A DNA stretch of 15,423 nucleotides from Archaeoglobi archaeon (GTDB lineage Archaea; Halobacteriota; Archaeoglobi; Archaeoglobales; Archaeoglobaceae). Location of the stretch: NCBI GenBank assembly GCA_029259455.1, contig JAPDIT010000029.1:1-15423 (forward strand), given 5' to 3'. Positions 1-7,639 of the stretch are shown in pieces. A program made the position numbers and the translations under genes. Under the pieces are notes generated by a model. That model was not told where the DNA came from and made no database searches. It was given only the letters and a program-made list of their open reading frames with translations. Position 1 is the stretch's first letter, and each line of letters starts with the position of its first letter.

Positions 1-1533
1 AACCTGCTTCTGAAGCTCAACGATATTGTTGAGAAAGAGAATATAGTGGAGATGGATTTGAATCCAGTCTTTGTCTACGAGAAAGGACTGGTTGTTGCCG
101 ATGCGAGGATTGTTGTTGGGGAGAGGAAGAGGTTCGACTACACAATTCCCGACTTGCGAGATCTTTTCTATCCGAGAAGCGTTGCTGTTATAGGAGCTTC
201 AAGGACAGTCGGTAAGCCGGGATTTAACATTGTCTGGAACCTCAAGCAAAATGGATTTAAAGGCAAAATCTACCCGGTAAACCCAAATGCAGAAAAAATT
301 CTGGATTTGAAGTGCTATCCTTCAATTCTCGACATTCCGGATGAAGTTGACATGGCAATAATTGCTGTTCCCGCAAGACTCGTTCCAGACGTTATGGAAC
401 AGTGTGCTCAGAAGGGAATAAAGGGGGCGGTCATCGTAAGTTCTGGGTTCAGTGAGGAGGGAGAGAAGGGAGCGGAGTATGAAAGAAGAGTGCTTGAAAT
501 CGCCAGGAGGCACGGAATAAGAATTTTCGGCCCCAATACAACAGGTGTGCTTAACACAGAAAACGGCTTCATAACCTCGTTTGCAATACAACCAGTCATC
601 AAAAAAGGTAGCATCGGCATAATCGCTCAGACAGGGCTCTTTCTTGGGATCATGATGGACATAGTTACCTCAAACCATCCGAGTGTTGGGTTCAGCAAAA
701 TTGTGGGGATGGGCAACAAGATAGACGTTGAAGACTATGAAGTTCTGGATTTCCTGCTGAAAGATGAACAGACGAAGGTTGTGGGCATGTACATGGAAGG
801 TGTGAAGAACGGTAGGGCTTTTTACGACGTTGCCTCTAAGGCTGAAAAGCCAATCGTCGTGTTTAAGAGCGGAAGAACTGAGTACGGGCAGAAGGCGGCA
901 ATGAGCCATACTGCATCAATTTGTGGAGATGATGCTGTCTTTGATGCGGTTTGCAGGCAGGCGAACATGGTCAGAGTCTACAGCTTTGACGAGCTTTTTG
1001 ATGTCTCCAAAGCATTTTCCCTGCAGCCACTTCCAAAAGGGGACAGGGTGGCAATCATACACTACACTGGTTCGGGCTGTGTTCAGGGGTCAGATGCCGC
1101 ATACTTTGCGGGATTAAAGCTTGCAGAATTTTCCAAGGAGACTGTGGAGAAAATAGAGGAAGTAACGCCAGAATGGCACAACGTAAACAACCCGATAGAC
1201 ATCTGGCCAATGGTGGAATATTACGGGGCATTCAAAGCGTACCAGACTGCCATAGAAGCAGTAATGGAGGATGATGGTGTGGATTCCGTCATCGTATGTG
1301 TCTGGGCGAACAGACTCGTAAATGCGGACTTCGAGCCAGACTACAAGAGTCTGAAGAAGTACGGCAAGCCCATTTACTTCTGCGTTGAGGGGCCGAGAGA
1401 TGTCGTTTTCGACCACAAGAACGCCCTTGAACTCAACGGAATTCCGGTTTACCCAAACGTAATAAACGCAGTAAATGTTCTCGGGAAGGTAACGAGGTAT
1501 GCAAAGAAAAAGCTTCAGTTTGGGAGTGTATAG
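1..1533 (+). CDS. ADP-forming acyl-CoA (acetyl-CoA) synthetase, fused beta-alpha type, 5' end outside window
   Basis: The reading frame is open from base 1, so the gene begins upstream; the GTG at 46 is internal. The first roughly 45 residues, with the motif EMDLNPVFVYEKG and then ADARIVV, are the C-terminal end of an ATP-grasp_5 (beta-subunit-like) domain. They lead into a CoA-binding Rossmann domain (SVAVIGAS, codons at about 181-204), a succinyl-CoA-synthetase-like ligase domain and a C-terminal alpha-subunit domain. The phosphorylated histidine of the family is in MSHTAS (His codon 907-909), and GPNTTG is the usual alpha-subunit loop. Family knowledge: such enzymes convert acyl-CoA + ADP + Pi to acid + ATP + CoA in the cytosol, conserving energy in archaea. 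The visible domain order is ATP-grasp first. The final codons GTA TAG lie inside the terminal repeat of the adjacent IS, so the native C-terminus may be altered. The acyl substrate cannot be read from the sequence. Confidence 0.88.
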   Translation, partial: NLLLKLNDIVEKENIVEMDLNPVFVYEKGLVVADARIVVGERKRFDYTIPDLRDLFYPRSVAVIGASRTVGKPGFNIVWNLKQNGFKGKIYPVNPNAEKILDLKCYPSILDIPDEVDMAIIAVPARLVPDVMEQCAQKGIKGAVIVSSGFSEEGEKGAEYERRVLEIARRHGIRIFGPNTTGVLNTENGFITSFAIQPVIKKGSIGIIAQTGLFLGIMMDIVTSNHPSVGFSKIVGMGNKIDVEDYEVLDFLLKDEQTKVVGMYMEGVKNGRAFYDVASKAEKPIVVFKSGRTEYGQKAAMSHTASICGDDAVFDAVCRQANMVRVYSFDELFDVSKAFSLQPLPKGDRVAIIHYTGSGCVQGSDAAYFAGLKLAEFSKETVEKIEEVTPEWHNVNNPIDIWPMVEYYGAFKAYQTAIEAVMEDDGVDSVIVCVWANRLVNADFEPDYKSLKKYGKPIYFCVEGPRDVVFDHKNALELNGIPVYPNVINAVNVLGKVTRYAKKKLQFGSV

Positions 1534-1561
1534 TCCCGAAATTTTTGACCTTATAAACCCT
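1527..1561 (+). repeat. Left terminal inverted repeat of the IS
   Basis: It begins TGTATAGTCCC and matches the complement of 2510-2544 at 29 of 35 positions, with the outer 11 bp perfect. It contains the TAG stop (1531-1533) of the upstream acyl-CoA synthetase gene and overlaps the transposase stop codon (1560-1562, complement). Confidence 0.87.
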
Positions 1562-2499
1562 ACTCATTCTCCAACACCTCATCAAATAGCTTGGCTGCCA
1601 GACCAACTCTAACTTCTATCAGCAACCTGCTCCAGAAGGCATCTTCTGGTGTTTGGAGATACCATTTCGTATCTAAGCTCTCGTGGAATCTGACGTTGTT
1701 GTACCAGTAAACGAAGTCATCCAGCCTATCAAAATCGTCTCTGTATCTGTTGTAGCAGTCAAACAGCTTCTATATCTTACCATTCGTTTGAGGATGCCTC
1801 ACTCTTGTAGTTATCAGCTTTATACCCAAAGAATCAAGGTGACGCTTGAATCTGCTCTCCCATTCCTTTTTACCATTCCTTCTGTGAGCTCCGAACTCGT
1901 TCCTGTCTGAGATCAGCTCTTCTAAAGGCATGATGTCCCAGCAATCCTCAACAAGCCTGTCTACCAATGCAATGCTGTTAGCGGTGTTAGCACTCTCAAA
2001 TTCACCTGCTACAAGTATCTTTCTGGAGGCATCATCCAGAATAGCAGAGAACTTAACGCCATTCTTATCGAACCAGTCAATATGCCCTGCTGACATCGAA
2101 TACTCTCTTTCATACCTTATGGATGGTTTTCTTCTTCTCTTCTTTCTTGATTCTTCCTTTGCCAAGCCCTCTTCGAGCAGGAATTTGTGAATTTCTGTTG
2201 TGTGGGATGTGGATGCCATAAACCTGTTCTATTATCCTTTCGAGTCTTCTCGCTCCAAGCCTGTACTTTGCTTTAGCTTCCCTGATTATTTCCTTCTCCT
2301 CCTCGCTTAACTCCTTCACCTTTCTTCCCCTCTTTCTTATCGGTAAGTATTCCCTGTGTGTGAGCCAGTAAGACCACACTCGCTTTACTGTTGAGATGCT
2401 GACTCTCATCTCAAACGCTATCTCTCTGTTAGTTTTTCCTCTCTGTTTGTGCCTTACAACGTACCTTACCTTCCTCTCTGTCAATCTGCCGTAACCCAT
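1560..2499 (-). pseudogene. IS481-like DDE transposase, frameshifted and with a nonsense codon at the catalytic Glu
   Basis: Read on the minus strand from ATG at 2499, the N-terminal part has helix-turn-helix segments (TNREIAFEMRVSISTVKRV, then a second after KVKELSEEEKEII). The frame ends in nonsense after YGIHIPHN. Removing one base from the TTT at 2192-2194 restores NRIHKFLLE and continues into the rve catalytic core. First Asp is in HIDWFD and second in ELISDRNEFG. The third DDE residue should follow TNGKI, but that codon is TAG (1770-1772). Translation beyond it continues sensibly as KLFDCYNRYRDDF to a natural stop at 1560-1562, so a repaired protein would be about 312 residues. A possible TTG start at 2526 would lie inside the terminal repeat, so ATG 2499 is preferred. 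The protein is surely inactive unless both lesions are sequence errors. Confidence 0.9.
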
Positions 2500-2509
2500 C
2501 AGTTGTTTG

Positions 2510-2544
2510 AGGGTATTTAAAGTCAAATTTTTTGGGACTATACA
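2510..2544 (-). repeat. Right terminal inverted repeat of the IS
   Basis: It ends GGGACTATACA at 2544 and is the inverted partner of 1527-1561, with a perfect outer 11 bp and 29 of 35 matches overall. It lies just upstream of the transposase start codon. Confidence 0.87.
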
Positions 2545-2565
2545 TTAAGTTAGTTATGTCAAATA

Positions 2566-2573
2566 CTATAAAT
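2566..2573 (+). promoter_or_regulatory. Probable TATA box for the exonuclease III gene
   Basis: The sequence CTATAAAT lies about 45 bp before the ATG at 2616. With the usual archaeal spacing, transcription would start near 2593-2598 and leave a leader of about 20 nt with no obvious Shine-Dalgarno site. The box is outside the IS, 22 bp past its right end, so the insertion left the core promoter in place but may have replaced upstream sequence. Confidence 0.45.
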
Positions 2574-2615
2574 TTTACCGCAAAAGTATTATCAGTAATC
2601 TGCACTATTAGCACC

Positions 2616-3389
2616 ATGCTCAAAATAGCCACTTTCAACATCAACTCAATCAGGAGCAGGTTGCACATCGTTATTCCATGGCTGAAGGAGAACAAGCCTG
2701 ACATTTTATGCATGCAAGAGACGAAGGTGGAGAACAGAAAGTTTCCTGAGGCTGATTTTCACCGCATCGGCTACCATGTAATTTTCAGCGGGAGCAAGGG
2801 GAGAAATGGTGTTGCAATTGTTTCACTCGAAGAACCAGAAGACGTCTCGTTTGGCCTTGACTCTGAGCCGAGGGATGAGGACAGGCTGATAAGGGCAAGA
2901 ATTGCGGAAATTGATGTCATAAATACCTACGTTCCTCAGGGCTTTAAGATTGACAGCGATAAGTACCAGTATAAGCTTCAGTGGCTTGAGAGGCTTAGAG
3001 AATACTTTATCAGAACAGTTGACTTCGACAGCTACACTGCGTGGTGCGGAGACATGAACGTCGCTCCTGATCCAATTGACGTGCACTCTCCCGAAAGATT
3101 GAAGAATCACGTTTGCTTCCATGAGGATGCGAGAAAAGCATATAAAGAAATTCTTGAGTTGGGATTTGTGGACGTTCTGAGGAAAATCCACCCCAACGAG
3201 AGAATATACACCTTCTACGACTACAGGGTTAAAGGGGCGATTGAAAGAGGACTTGGCTGGAGGGTTGACGCCATCCTTGCAACCCCTCCACTTGCAGAGA
3301 GATGCGTTGATTGTTATGCAGACATCAAACCGAGGCTTGCCGAAAAACCCTCTGACCACCTCCCTCTAGTTGCCGAGTTCGATGTTTAG
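2616..3389 (+). CDS. xthA: Exonuclease III / AP endonuclease (EEP superfamily)
   Basis: This 257-residue protein has the full ExoIII motif series: TFNINS (Asn8), MQETK (Glu35, metal binding), NTYVPQG (Tyr105), WCGDMNVAP (Asp146, Asn148), GWRVD (Asp218) and the C-terminal SDHLPL (Asp247, His248). Family role: Mg2+-dependent cleavage 5' to abasic sites and 3'-5' exonuclease action in base-excision repair. ATG 2616 was chosen because MLKIATFN is the canonical N-terminus; the 28 in-frame residues upstream from 2532 are not ExoIII-like and begin within the IS end. From memory the sequence is very close to the structurally studied A. fulgidus enzyme Af_Exo, with scattered substitutions, which supports a related strain or species. 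The next gene follows after 38 bp. Confidence 0.95.
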   Translation: MLKIATFNINSIRSRLHIVIPWLKENKPDILCMQETKVENRKFPEADFHRIGYHVIFSGSKGRNGVAIVSLEEPEDVSFGLDSEPRDEDRLIRARIAEIDVINTYVPQGFKIDSDKYQYKLQWLERLREYFIRTVDFDSYTAWCGDMNVAPDPIDVHSPERLKNHVCFHEDARKAYKEILELGFVDVLRKIHPNERIYTFYDYRVKGAIERGLGWRVDAILATPPLAERCVDCYADIKPRLAEKPSDHLPLVAEFDV

Positions 3390-3427
3390 GGGAAAAGCAA
3401 ATATTTCAACCTTCAGTCCTTACTTCA

Positions 3428-5014
3428 ATGAAAATCAGCATCATTTTGCCAGCGTACAACGAGGCAAAAAGGCTCAGAACTGCGGTGGAGAAGGTTTACA
3501 GAGCAGCTGAAAAAACAGGTTACGATTTTGAAATAATCATAGCAGAAGACGGTTCAAGGGATGGTACTGACAGAATAGCTGCAGAACTCGCTGCAAGCAA
3601 CCCCAGAATCAAGCACATTCACTCCGACAAGAGGTTGGGTAGAGGGAAAGCTTTGATGACTGCATTTTCAGAAGCGACTGGTGAGGTTGTTGTTTACATG
3701 GACGTTGACCTTGCTACAGACCTCTCCCACCTCAAGGAGCTTGTCGATGCAATCATCGTTGAGGGTTATGATTTGGCAACGGGCTCAAGACTGATGAAGG
3801 AGAGCCAAACCGACAGACCGGCAAAAAGGGAAATAGCCTCACGTGGCTACAACTTCCTCGTTCGGCTTTTTCTCGGCTCAAAGCTACACGACCACCAGTG
3901 CGGTTTTAAGGCGTTCAAAAAGGATATTGTCCTCGAACTGGGGAAAGATGTCAAGGACAACCACTGGTTCTGGGATACAGAAGTCCTTGTCCTTGCCCAG
4001 AAAAAAGGGTACAGAGTCAAGGAAATTCCCGTGAAGTGGAGGCATGGTGGGGAGACAAAGGTTGAGTTTGGAAAGGACATCGTTTACATGCTCTCTCAGA
4101 TTTTGAGAATGTGGTTTGATGAGAAGAAGAGGAGTAGGAAATACCTGTTCATCTCAACCCTAATCGCTCTCGCCATTCTTGGGGCTATCGCGCTAAAAGC
4201 TGGTCTAGAGAACGTTTACGCAAGCTTAATCTCAATCAACCCCTTTTTTCTACTGAGTTCCACCGTCCTTTACTCACTTTCGTATGTTCTGAGAGGTCTT
4301 AGATTTGACTACATTTTGAGGTGTATGGGCAGAAAAGAGGGGGTGTGGTTCTCAACCGCAGCAGTAAGCATAAGTCAGACTGTGAACGTGATAACCCCCA
4401 TAAGGCTTGGAGATCTTGCGAGAGCCTACGTTTTCAGGAGAAAGGATGTTCCGTACTCAGAGTCCATCGGAGGGATTGCTGCTGAGAGATTTTTCGACTT
4501 GATTTCGGTGGCGATGATAGCAGCTCTTTCTGCATTGCTGCTTGGTGCTGGATTGAGAGAGCCGGTTTATGCCCTGACTTTTGCCGGAATAATTTTTGCG
4601 GGAATCATCGTTTTGTCTAGAATGGAAAATGTGGTGGGGAGGGTGTTCAAAAATGCGATGACGGTAATGGGATTAAAGCAGAGCGTTGCTCTAACGCTTC
4701 TTTCACTTCTGCTGTGGTTCTCTGATATAACAGTCTGTTACCTCATTGCATTGAGCTTCGGGAGTGTTAGCTTTATGCTGATTGCTCTTGCCGTTGCTGT
4801 TGGTAACATTGTCAAGGCTCTACCGATAACACCTGGAGGCGTGGGGACGTATGAAGCAGCAGTCACCGCACTCCTGCTTGCAGAATTCTCTCCCGGAACA
4901 GCATTCACAGTTGCCCTTGTGGATCATGCAGTCAAAAATGTGACGACAGTGCTTCTCGGCCTTCTGTCGTTAGCTGCGCTAAATCTAAGTCTAAAAGAGG
5001 TGGAGCAAGGTTAG
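3428..5014 (+). CDS. GT2 glycosyltransferase (dolichol-P-sugar synthase-like) fused to LPG_synthase_TM membrane domain
   Basis: Residues 1 to about 235 form a GT-A fold of the dolichyl-phosphate glucose/mannose synthase type: SIILPAYNE at the start, AEDGSRDGT (39-47), the metal-binding DVD in YMDVDLATD (92-94), HDHQCGFKAF (154-163) and FWDTEVL. Residues from about 239 to the end are hydrophobic with several helices and carry GDLARAYVF, ITPGGVGTYEAA and a tail typical of the UPF0104/LPG_synthase_TM family. Known role of the GT2 part: transfer of a sugar from a nucleotide donor to polyprenyl phosphate on the cytoplasmic face. The fused membrane domain is inferred to handle the lipid product, possibly flipping it or anchoring the enzyme. 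Archaeoglobus proteins of this layout are commonly labelled putative dolichol-P-glucose synthetase. The next gene starts one base after the stop, so they are probably cotranscribed. The sugar is unknown. Confidence 0.88.
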   Translation: MKISIILPAYNEAKRLRTAVEKVYRAAEKTGYDFEIIIAEDGSRDGTDRIAAELAASNPRIKHIHSDKRLGRGKALMTAFSEATGEVVVYMDVDLATDLSHLKELVDAIIVEGYDLATGSRLMKESQTDRPAKREIASRGYNFLVRLFLGSKLHDHQCGFKAFKKDIVLELGKDVKDNHWFWDTEVLVLAQKKGYRVKEIPVKWRHGGETKVEFGKDIVYMLSQILRMWFDEKKRSRKYLFISTLIALAILGAIALKAGLENVYASLISINPFFLLSSTVLYSLSYVLRGLRFDYILRCMGRKEGVWFSTAAVSISQTVNVITPIRLGDLARAYVFRRKDVPYSESIGGIAAERFFDLISVAMIAALSALLLGAGLREPVYALTFAGIIFAGIIVLSRMENVVGRVFKNAMTVMGLKQSVALTLLSLLLWFSDITVCYLIALSFGSVSFMLIALAVAVGNIVKALPITPGGVGTYEAAVTALLLAEFSPGTAFTVALVDHAVKNVTTVLLGLLSLAALNLSLKEVEQG

Positions 5015-5015
5015 C

Positions 5016-6893
5016 ATGTACACTTTAATTTACGCGGTCTGCTTCTACTCCTTCTCACTCCTCCTTACAATCCCTTTCCTCAGATACTTCAAGTATCATG
5101 AGGCGAGGCTACTCTCTCTTTTAACCCTCTCCACAGCATCTTTCATTGCAAGCTTCTTCATTCCATTCAAAATATCCTTCTACGCCTCCTTTCTGGTATT
5201 TATGGCCCTTGCCCTATACACGCTTTACAGAAGCAGTGTGAAAGTGGAAAGAGGTGAGGCGGTCTTCCTTGCAGTGTTTGCGTTCTTCATCTTTTTGCGA
5301 TTCCTCAATCCACATATATTTGATGCAGAGAAGTTCATGGACTCAGCATTCATGAACGCTGTTCTGAAGGCCAAAACTCTCCCACCCAACGATCCCTTCC
5401 TTGCTGGAGGAAGGCTGGATTTCTACTACTACTTCGGACACCTGATTGGGGCTTGCATAACTCTGCTTTCATTCTCCCCTCCAGAAGTAGGGTACAATGT
5501 GGCCATTGCTGCGTTACCTGCATACACCTCACTGATAATCTACGGAGTGTTAAAAGAGAGGGGACTAAAAATCGCTTTATCAGGTGTTTTTCTTTCCATT
5601 TTCTCGGGAAACCTCTACTCTTTCGTTGACTTCTTCAACCGCATTTTTTCTGGAAGACCTATTGACGGCGGATACTACTGGAACTGCACGAGGGTAATTG
5701 AGAACACAATTAACGAGTTTCCCTACTTCAGCTTCATTCACGCCGACCTGCATGCCCACGTCGTTGCCATTCCGATAATTGTCCTGATTTTCGCCCTGCT
5801 TGTTCGCGAAGAAAAAAGTAAATTTGTCTATGCGGCAATCATCCTTTCACTCTTCACACTCTTCGCCACCAACTCCTGGCATTACCCTCTTGCATTCATA
5901 GCTACTCTCACGGTTGGAGCTGCGGTGAGGGACAAATGGCTCGTCCTCTGCGCGTTTCTCTCTGCAATACCAGCATTCATATTTTTCCTGTACATGAACG
6001 CTCCCGCAGCAAGTTTTTCGGTAGTAGAGGAGAAAACTCATACCTTTGAGTTCCTCCTCTACGCTTTCACACCCACCGCTGCCTGCTACGCATTCATCGG
6101 TAAAAAGCAGACACTCTACTTCCTACCCCTCTTCATCCCCCTTTACTTCCTCTCTCCCGTTCTTGCAATCCTTGCGCCGCTTATGGCGACAGCTATCATC
6201 GGAATTCACAGAAGAGAAGCCTCCTCTGCCATAATGCTTTCAGGACTGCTTGCTTTCACATTACCGGAGTTTTTCGCTGTTGAATCTAGAATGAACACCG
6301 TTTTCAAGTTTTACATCTTCGCATGGTTGGCTCTGATGACCTCTGCCTCACTGAACGCTGACTGGAAGGGATGGAAGAGGTATGCTCTCATCGCTCTGAT
6401 CGTGATCGGACTCGTTTACCCATTAGCAGCAACGCCAGTAAGGTACAGCACAGCAGAGATGACGCTTGACGGCATGAGCTTCATGAAAGCTTGTGATGGT
6501 GACTATTACGCGGTGAAGTGGCTTCAGAGCAAAGATGGAGTAGTAATTGAGGAGGGATGCACCCAAGGCGCTTTATGCGGCTACCACTACGGCGGGAGAG
6601 TCGCAGCTTTCACCGGAAATCCGGCGGTAATTGCTTGGACGAACCATGAATATGTTTGGAGAAGAAACTACACCCTCGTTGCTGAGAGGGCGGAAGATGT
6701 GAGAGATTTCTACACCACGGAAAGCTGCAAAAAAATGAGAGAAATAGCTGAGAAGTATGGGGTGAAGTATATTTTCCTCGGCTATGAGGAGAAGAGGGTT
6801 CTCTCAGTAAACCCAGAAAAACTTGAGAAGTGCTTCAAAAAGGTGTTTGAGAAAGATGGTACTTACATATTTGTAACAAAAAATTTATCTTAG
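5016..6893 (+). CDS. DUF2298 (YYY-family) multi-spanning membrane protein, predicted GT-C-like glycosyltransferase
   Basis: This 625-residue protein has many transmembrane segments up to about residue 470, then a soluble C-terminal domain of about 150 residues. DUF2298 hallmarks are present: EKFMDSAFMNAV (105-116), LPPNDPFLAGG (122-132), DFYYYFGH (135-142), EFPYFSFIHADLHAH (234-248) and, in the soluble domain, TGNPAVIAWTNHEYVWRR followed by RDFYTTES and KYGVKYIFLGYEE. The family has no firmly assigned reaction that I know of. The topology and the conserved acidic/His loops resemble GT-C enzymes that use polyprenyl-phosphate sugars, and the partner gene one base upstream makes just such a donor, so a role in extracytoplasmic glycosylation is inferred. 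ATG 5016 is preceded by a GAGGTGG site at 4998-5003. Residues near 543-553 hold two cysteines that could form a disulfide. Confidence 0.83.
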   Translation: MYTLIYAVCFYSFSLLLTIPFLRYFKYHEARLLSLLTLSTASFIASFFIPFKISFYASFLVFMALALYTLYRSSVKVERGEAVFLAVFAFFIFLRFLNPHIFDAEKFMDSAFMNAVLKAKTLPPNDPFLAGGRLDFYYYFGHLIGACITLLSFSPPEVGYNVAIAALPAYTSLIIYGVLKERGLKIALSGVFLSIFSGNLYSFVDFFNRIFSGRPIDGGYYWNCTRVIENTINEFPYFSFIHADLHAHVVAIPIIVLIFALLVREEKSKFVYAAIILSLFTLFATNSWHYPLAFIATLTVGAAVRDKWLVLCAFLSAIPAFIFFLYMNAPAASFSVVEEKTHTFEFLLYAFTPTAACYAFIGKKQTLYFLPLFIPLYFLSPVLAILAPLMATAIIGIHRREASSAIMLSGLLAFTLPEFFAVESRMNTVFKFYIFAWLALMTSASLNADWKGWKRYALIALIVIGLVYPLAATPVRYSTAEMTLDGMSFMKACDGDYYAVKWLQSKDGVVIEEGCTQGALCGYHYGGRVAAFTGNPAVIAWTNHEYVWRRNYTLVAERAEDVRDFYTTESCKKMREIAEKYGVKYIFLGYEEKRVLSVNPEKLEKCFKKVFEKDGTYIFVTKNLS

Positions 6894-6912
6894 AATAAAA
6901 ACATTTTTCAGC

Positions 6913-7350
6913 ATGGATGAAAAAGATGTGCTGTTACTGTCTGTGCTTGTCAAAGATGCGAGAAAAACCCTCTCTGAGCTCGCTGAAATGCTTGGTATGT
7001 CCATTTCGAGTGTTCATAAGAGAGTTAAAAAGCTCGAAAAGGAGGGGATTATTGAGCGATACACCGCCATAGTGAATCCAGACGTGTTTGACACTGTAAC
7101 AGCCTTTCTGCTTGTAAGCGCTGAGAATCCTGAAAAAATTTTTAGTAATATAGAATCTCTGGATGATGTGGTTGAAGTTTACAAAGCTTTGGGAAACTTC
7201 AATATGGTAATCAAGGTGAGATCGAACGACCTCGACAGGATAGGGGGGATAACGTCTAAGATATCCTCGATGAAAGGCGTTATGATGGTCGAATGCATTG
7301 TGACGACAAAGAGGTTGAAGGAGAGTGTGTGGTTTCCTGAGATGAGGTGA
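6913..7350 (+). CDS. Lrp/AsnC-family transcriptional regulator
   Basis: This 145-residue protein has an N-terminal AsnC-type winged helix-turn-helix (TLSELAEMLGMSISSVHKRVKKLEKEGII, about residues 19-47) and a C-terminal RAM/AsnC ligand-binding domain (VTAFLLVSA, VVEVYKALGNFNMVIKVR, then an SSMKGVMMVECIVT strand). Family members form dimers to octamers and respond to amino acids or other small effectors, acting as repressors or activators in archaea. ATG 6913 has no clear Shine-Dalgarno site. An AT-rich stretch just upstream (AATTTATCTTAG, around 6883-6894) could be a TATA element giving a nearly leaderless transcript. It precedes two small genes on the same strand, which it may control. The effector and targets are not visible. 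Confidence 0.93.
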   Translation: MDEKDVLLLSVLVKDARKTLSELAEMLGMSISSVHKRVKKLEKEGIIERYTAIVNPDVFDTVTAFLLVSAENPEKIFSNIESLDDVVEVYKALGNFNMVIKVRSNDLDRIGGITSKISSMKGVMMVECIVTTKRLKESVWFPEMR

Positions 7351-7363
7351 TGGGGGTGATGAT

Positions 7364-7636
7364 ATGAGCGGGTATTTTGAGGTCTTAATTCTGATTTTGA
7401 CTGCAATCTATCTTCTACTTGGAGGAGGCTTCATTATCTACATCTACGATTCTTACAAGAGAGCAAAGCAGCATTTCCTGATCTACCTCTCCATTGGCTT
7501 CTTCCTGCTTATAATTGGCGCGGCTCTGCCAGTACTTACCTTCGTTGCTCAGGTTCTGGATATGAGCGTGGTTGTGGTGGCGATTTTGATGCAAATCGCC
7601 GGACTAAGTTCAATCTTCTACTCCATAGTAAGGTGA
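7364..7636 (+). CDS. Small three-helix integral membrane protein, function unknown
   Basis: The 90-residue product is almost entirely hydrophobic, with three predicted membrane helices at about residues 5-27, 38-60 and 66-88. The first two are joined by a basic loop (YDSYKRAKQH) that should face the cytoplasm. ATG 7364 has a clear GGTGAT site at 7355-7360, only 13 bp after the regulator stop. The next gene starts four bases after this stop, so it is a translationally tight member of a three-gene cassette. I do not recognise a named family with confidence. Small three-helix proteins beside an AsnC-type regulator recur in Archaea, so a sensing or anchoring partner is possible but unproved. Confidence 0.8.
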   Translation: MSGYFEVLILILTAIYLLLGGGFIIYIYDSYKRAKQHFLIYLSIGFFLLIIGAALPVLTFVAQVLDMSVVVVAILMQIAGLSSIFYSIVR

Positions 7637-7639
7637 GAA

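Larger units (their letters stand above)
1527..2544 (-). mobile_element. IS481-like insertion sequence, about 1.02 kb, defective
   Basis: The element begins TGTATAGTCCC at 1527 and ends with the exact complement GGGACTATACA at 2544, giving the TGT...ACA ends common in the IS481 family. The inverted repeats stay similar for 35 bp, with 29 matches. One minus-strand transposase gene fills the interior and is broken twice. I see no target-site duplication: the left flank reads TTTGGGAG and the right flank TTAAGTTA. The left end overlaps the last codons of the acyl-CoA synthetase gene. The right end lies 71 bp before the exonuclease start. Its boundaries rest on the repeat match. The family call comes from the transposase (HTH plus rve/DDE core) and the terminal triplets; an ISNCY or related archaeal group is possible. 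Confidence 0.88.

Noticed and set aside
1770..1772. Pyrrolysine or other recoding of the TAG in the transposase
   Set aside because: Archaeoglobales are not known to use pyrrolysine. The codon stands for a catalytic Glu, and the separate frameshift shows the gene is decaying.
2532..2615. In-frame N-terminal extension of the exonuclease beginning in the IS end
   Set aside because: The 28 extra residues do not resemble ExoIII. The canonical MLKIATFN start at 2616 has its own TATA-like box, and the extension would start within the IS terminal repeat.
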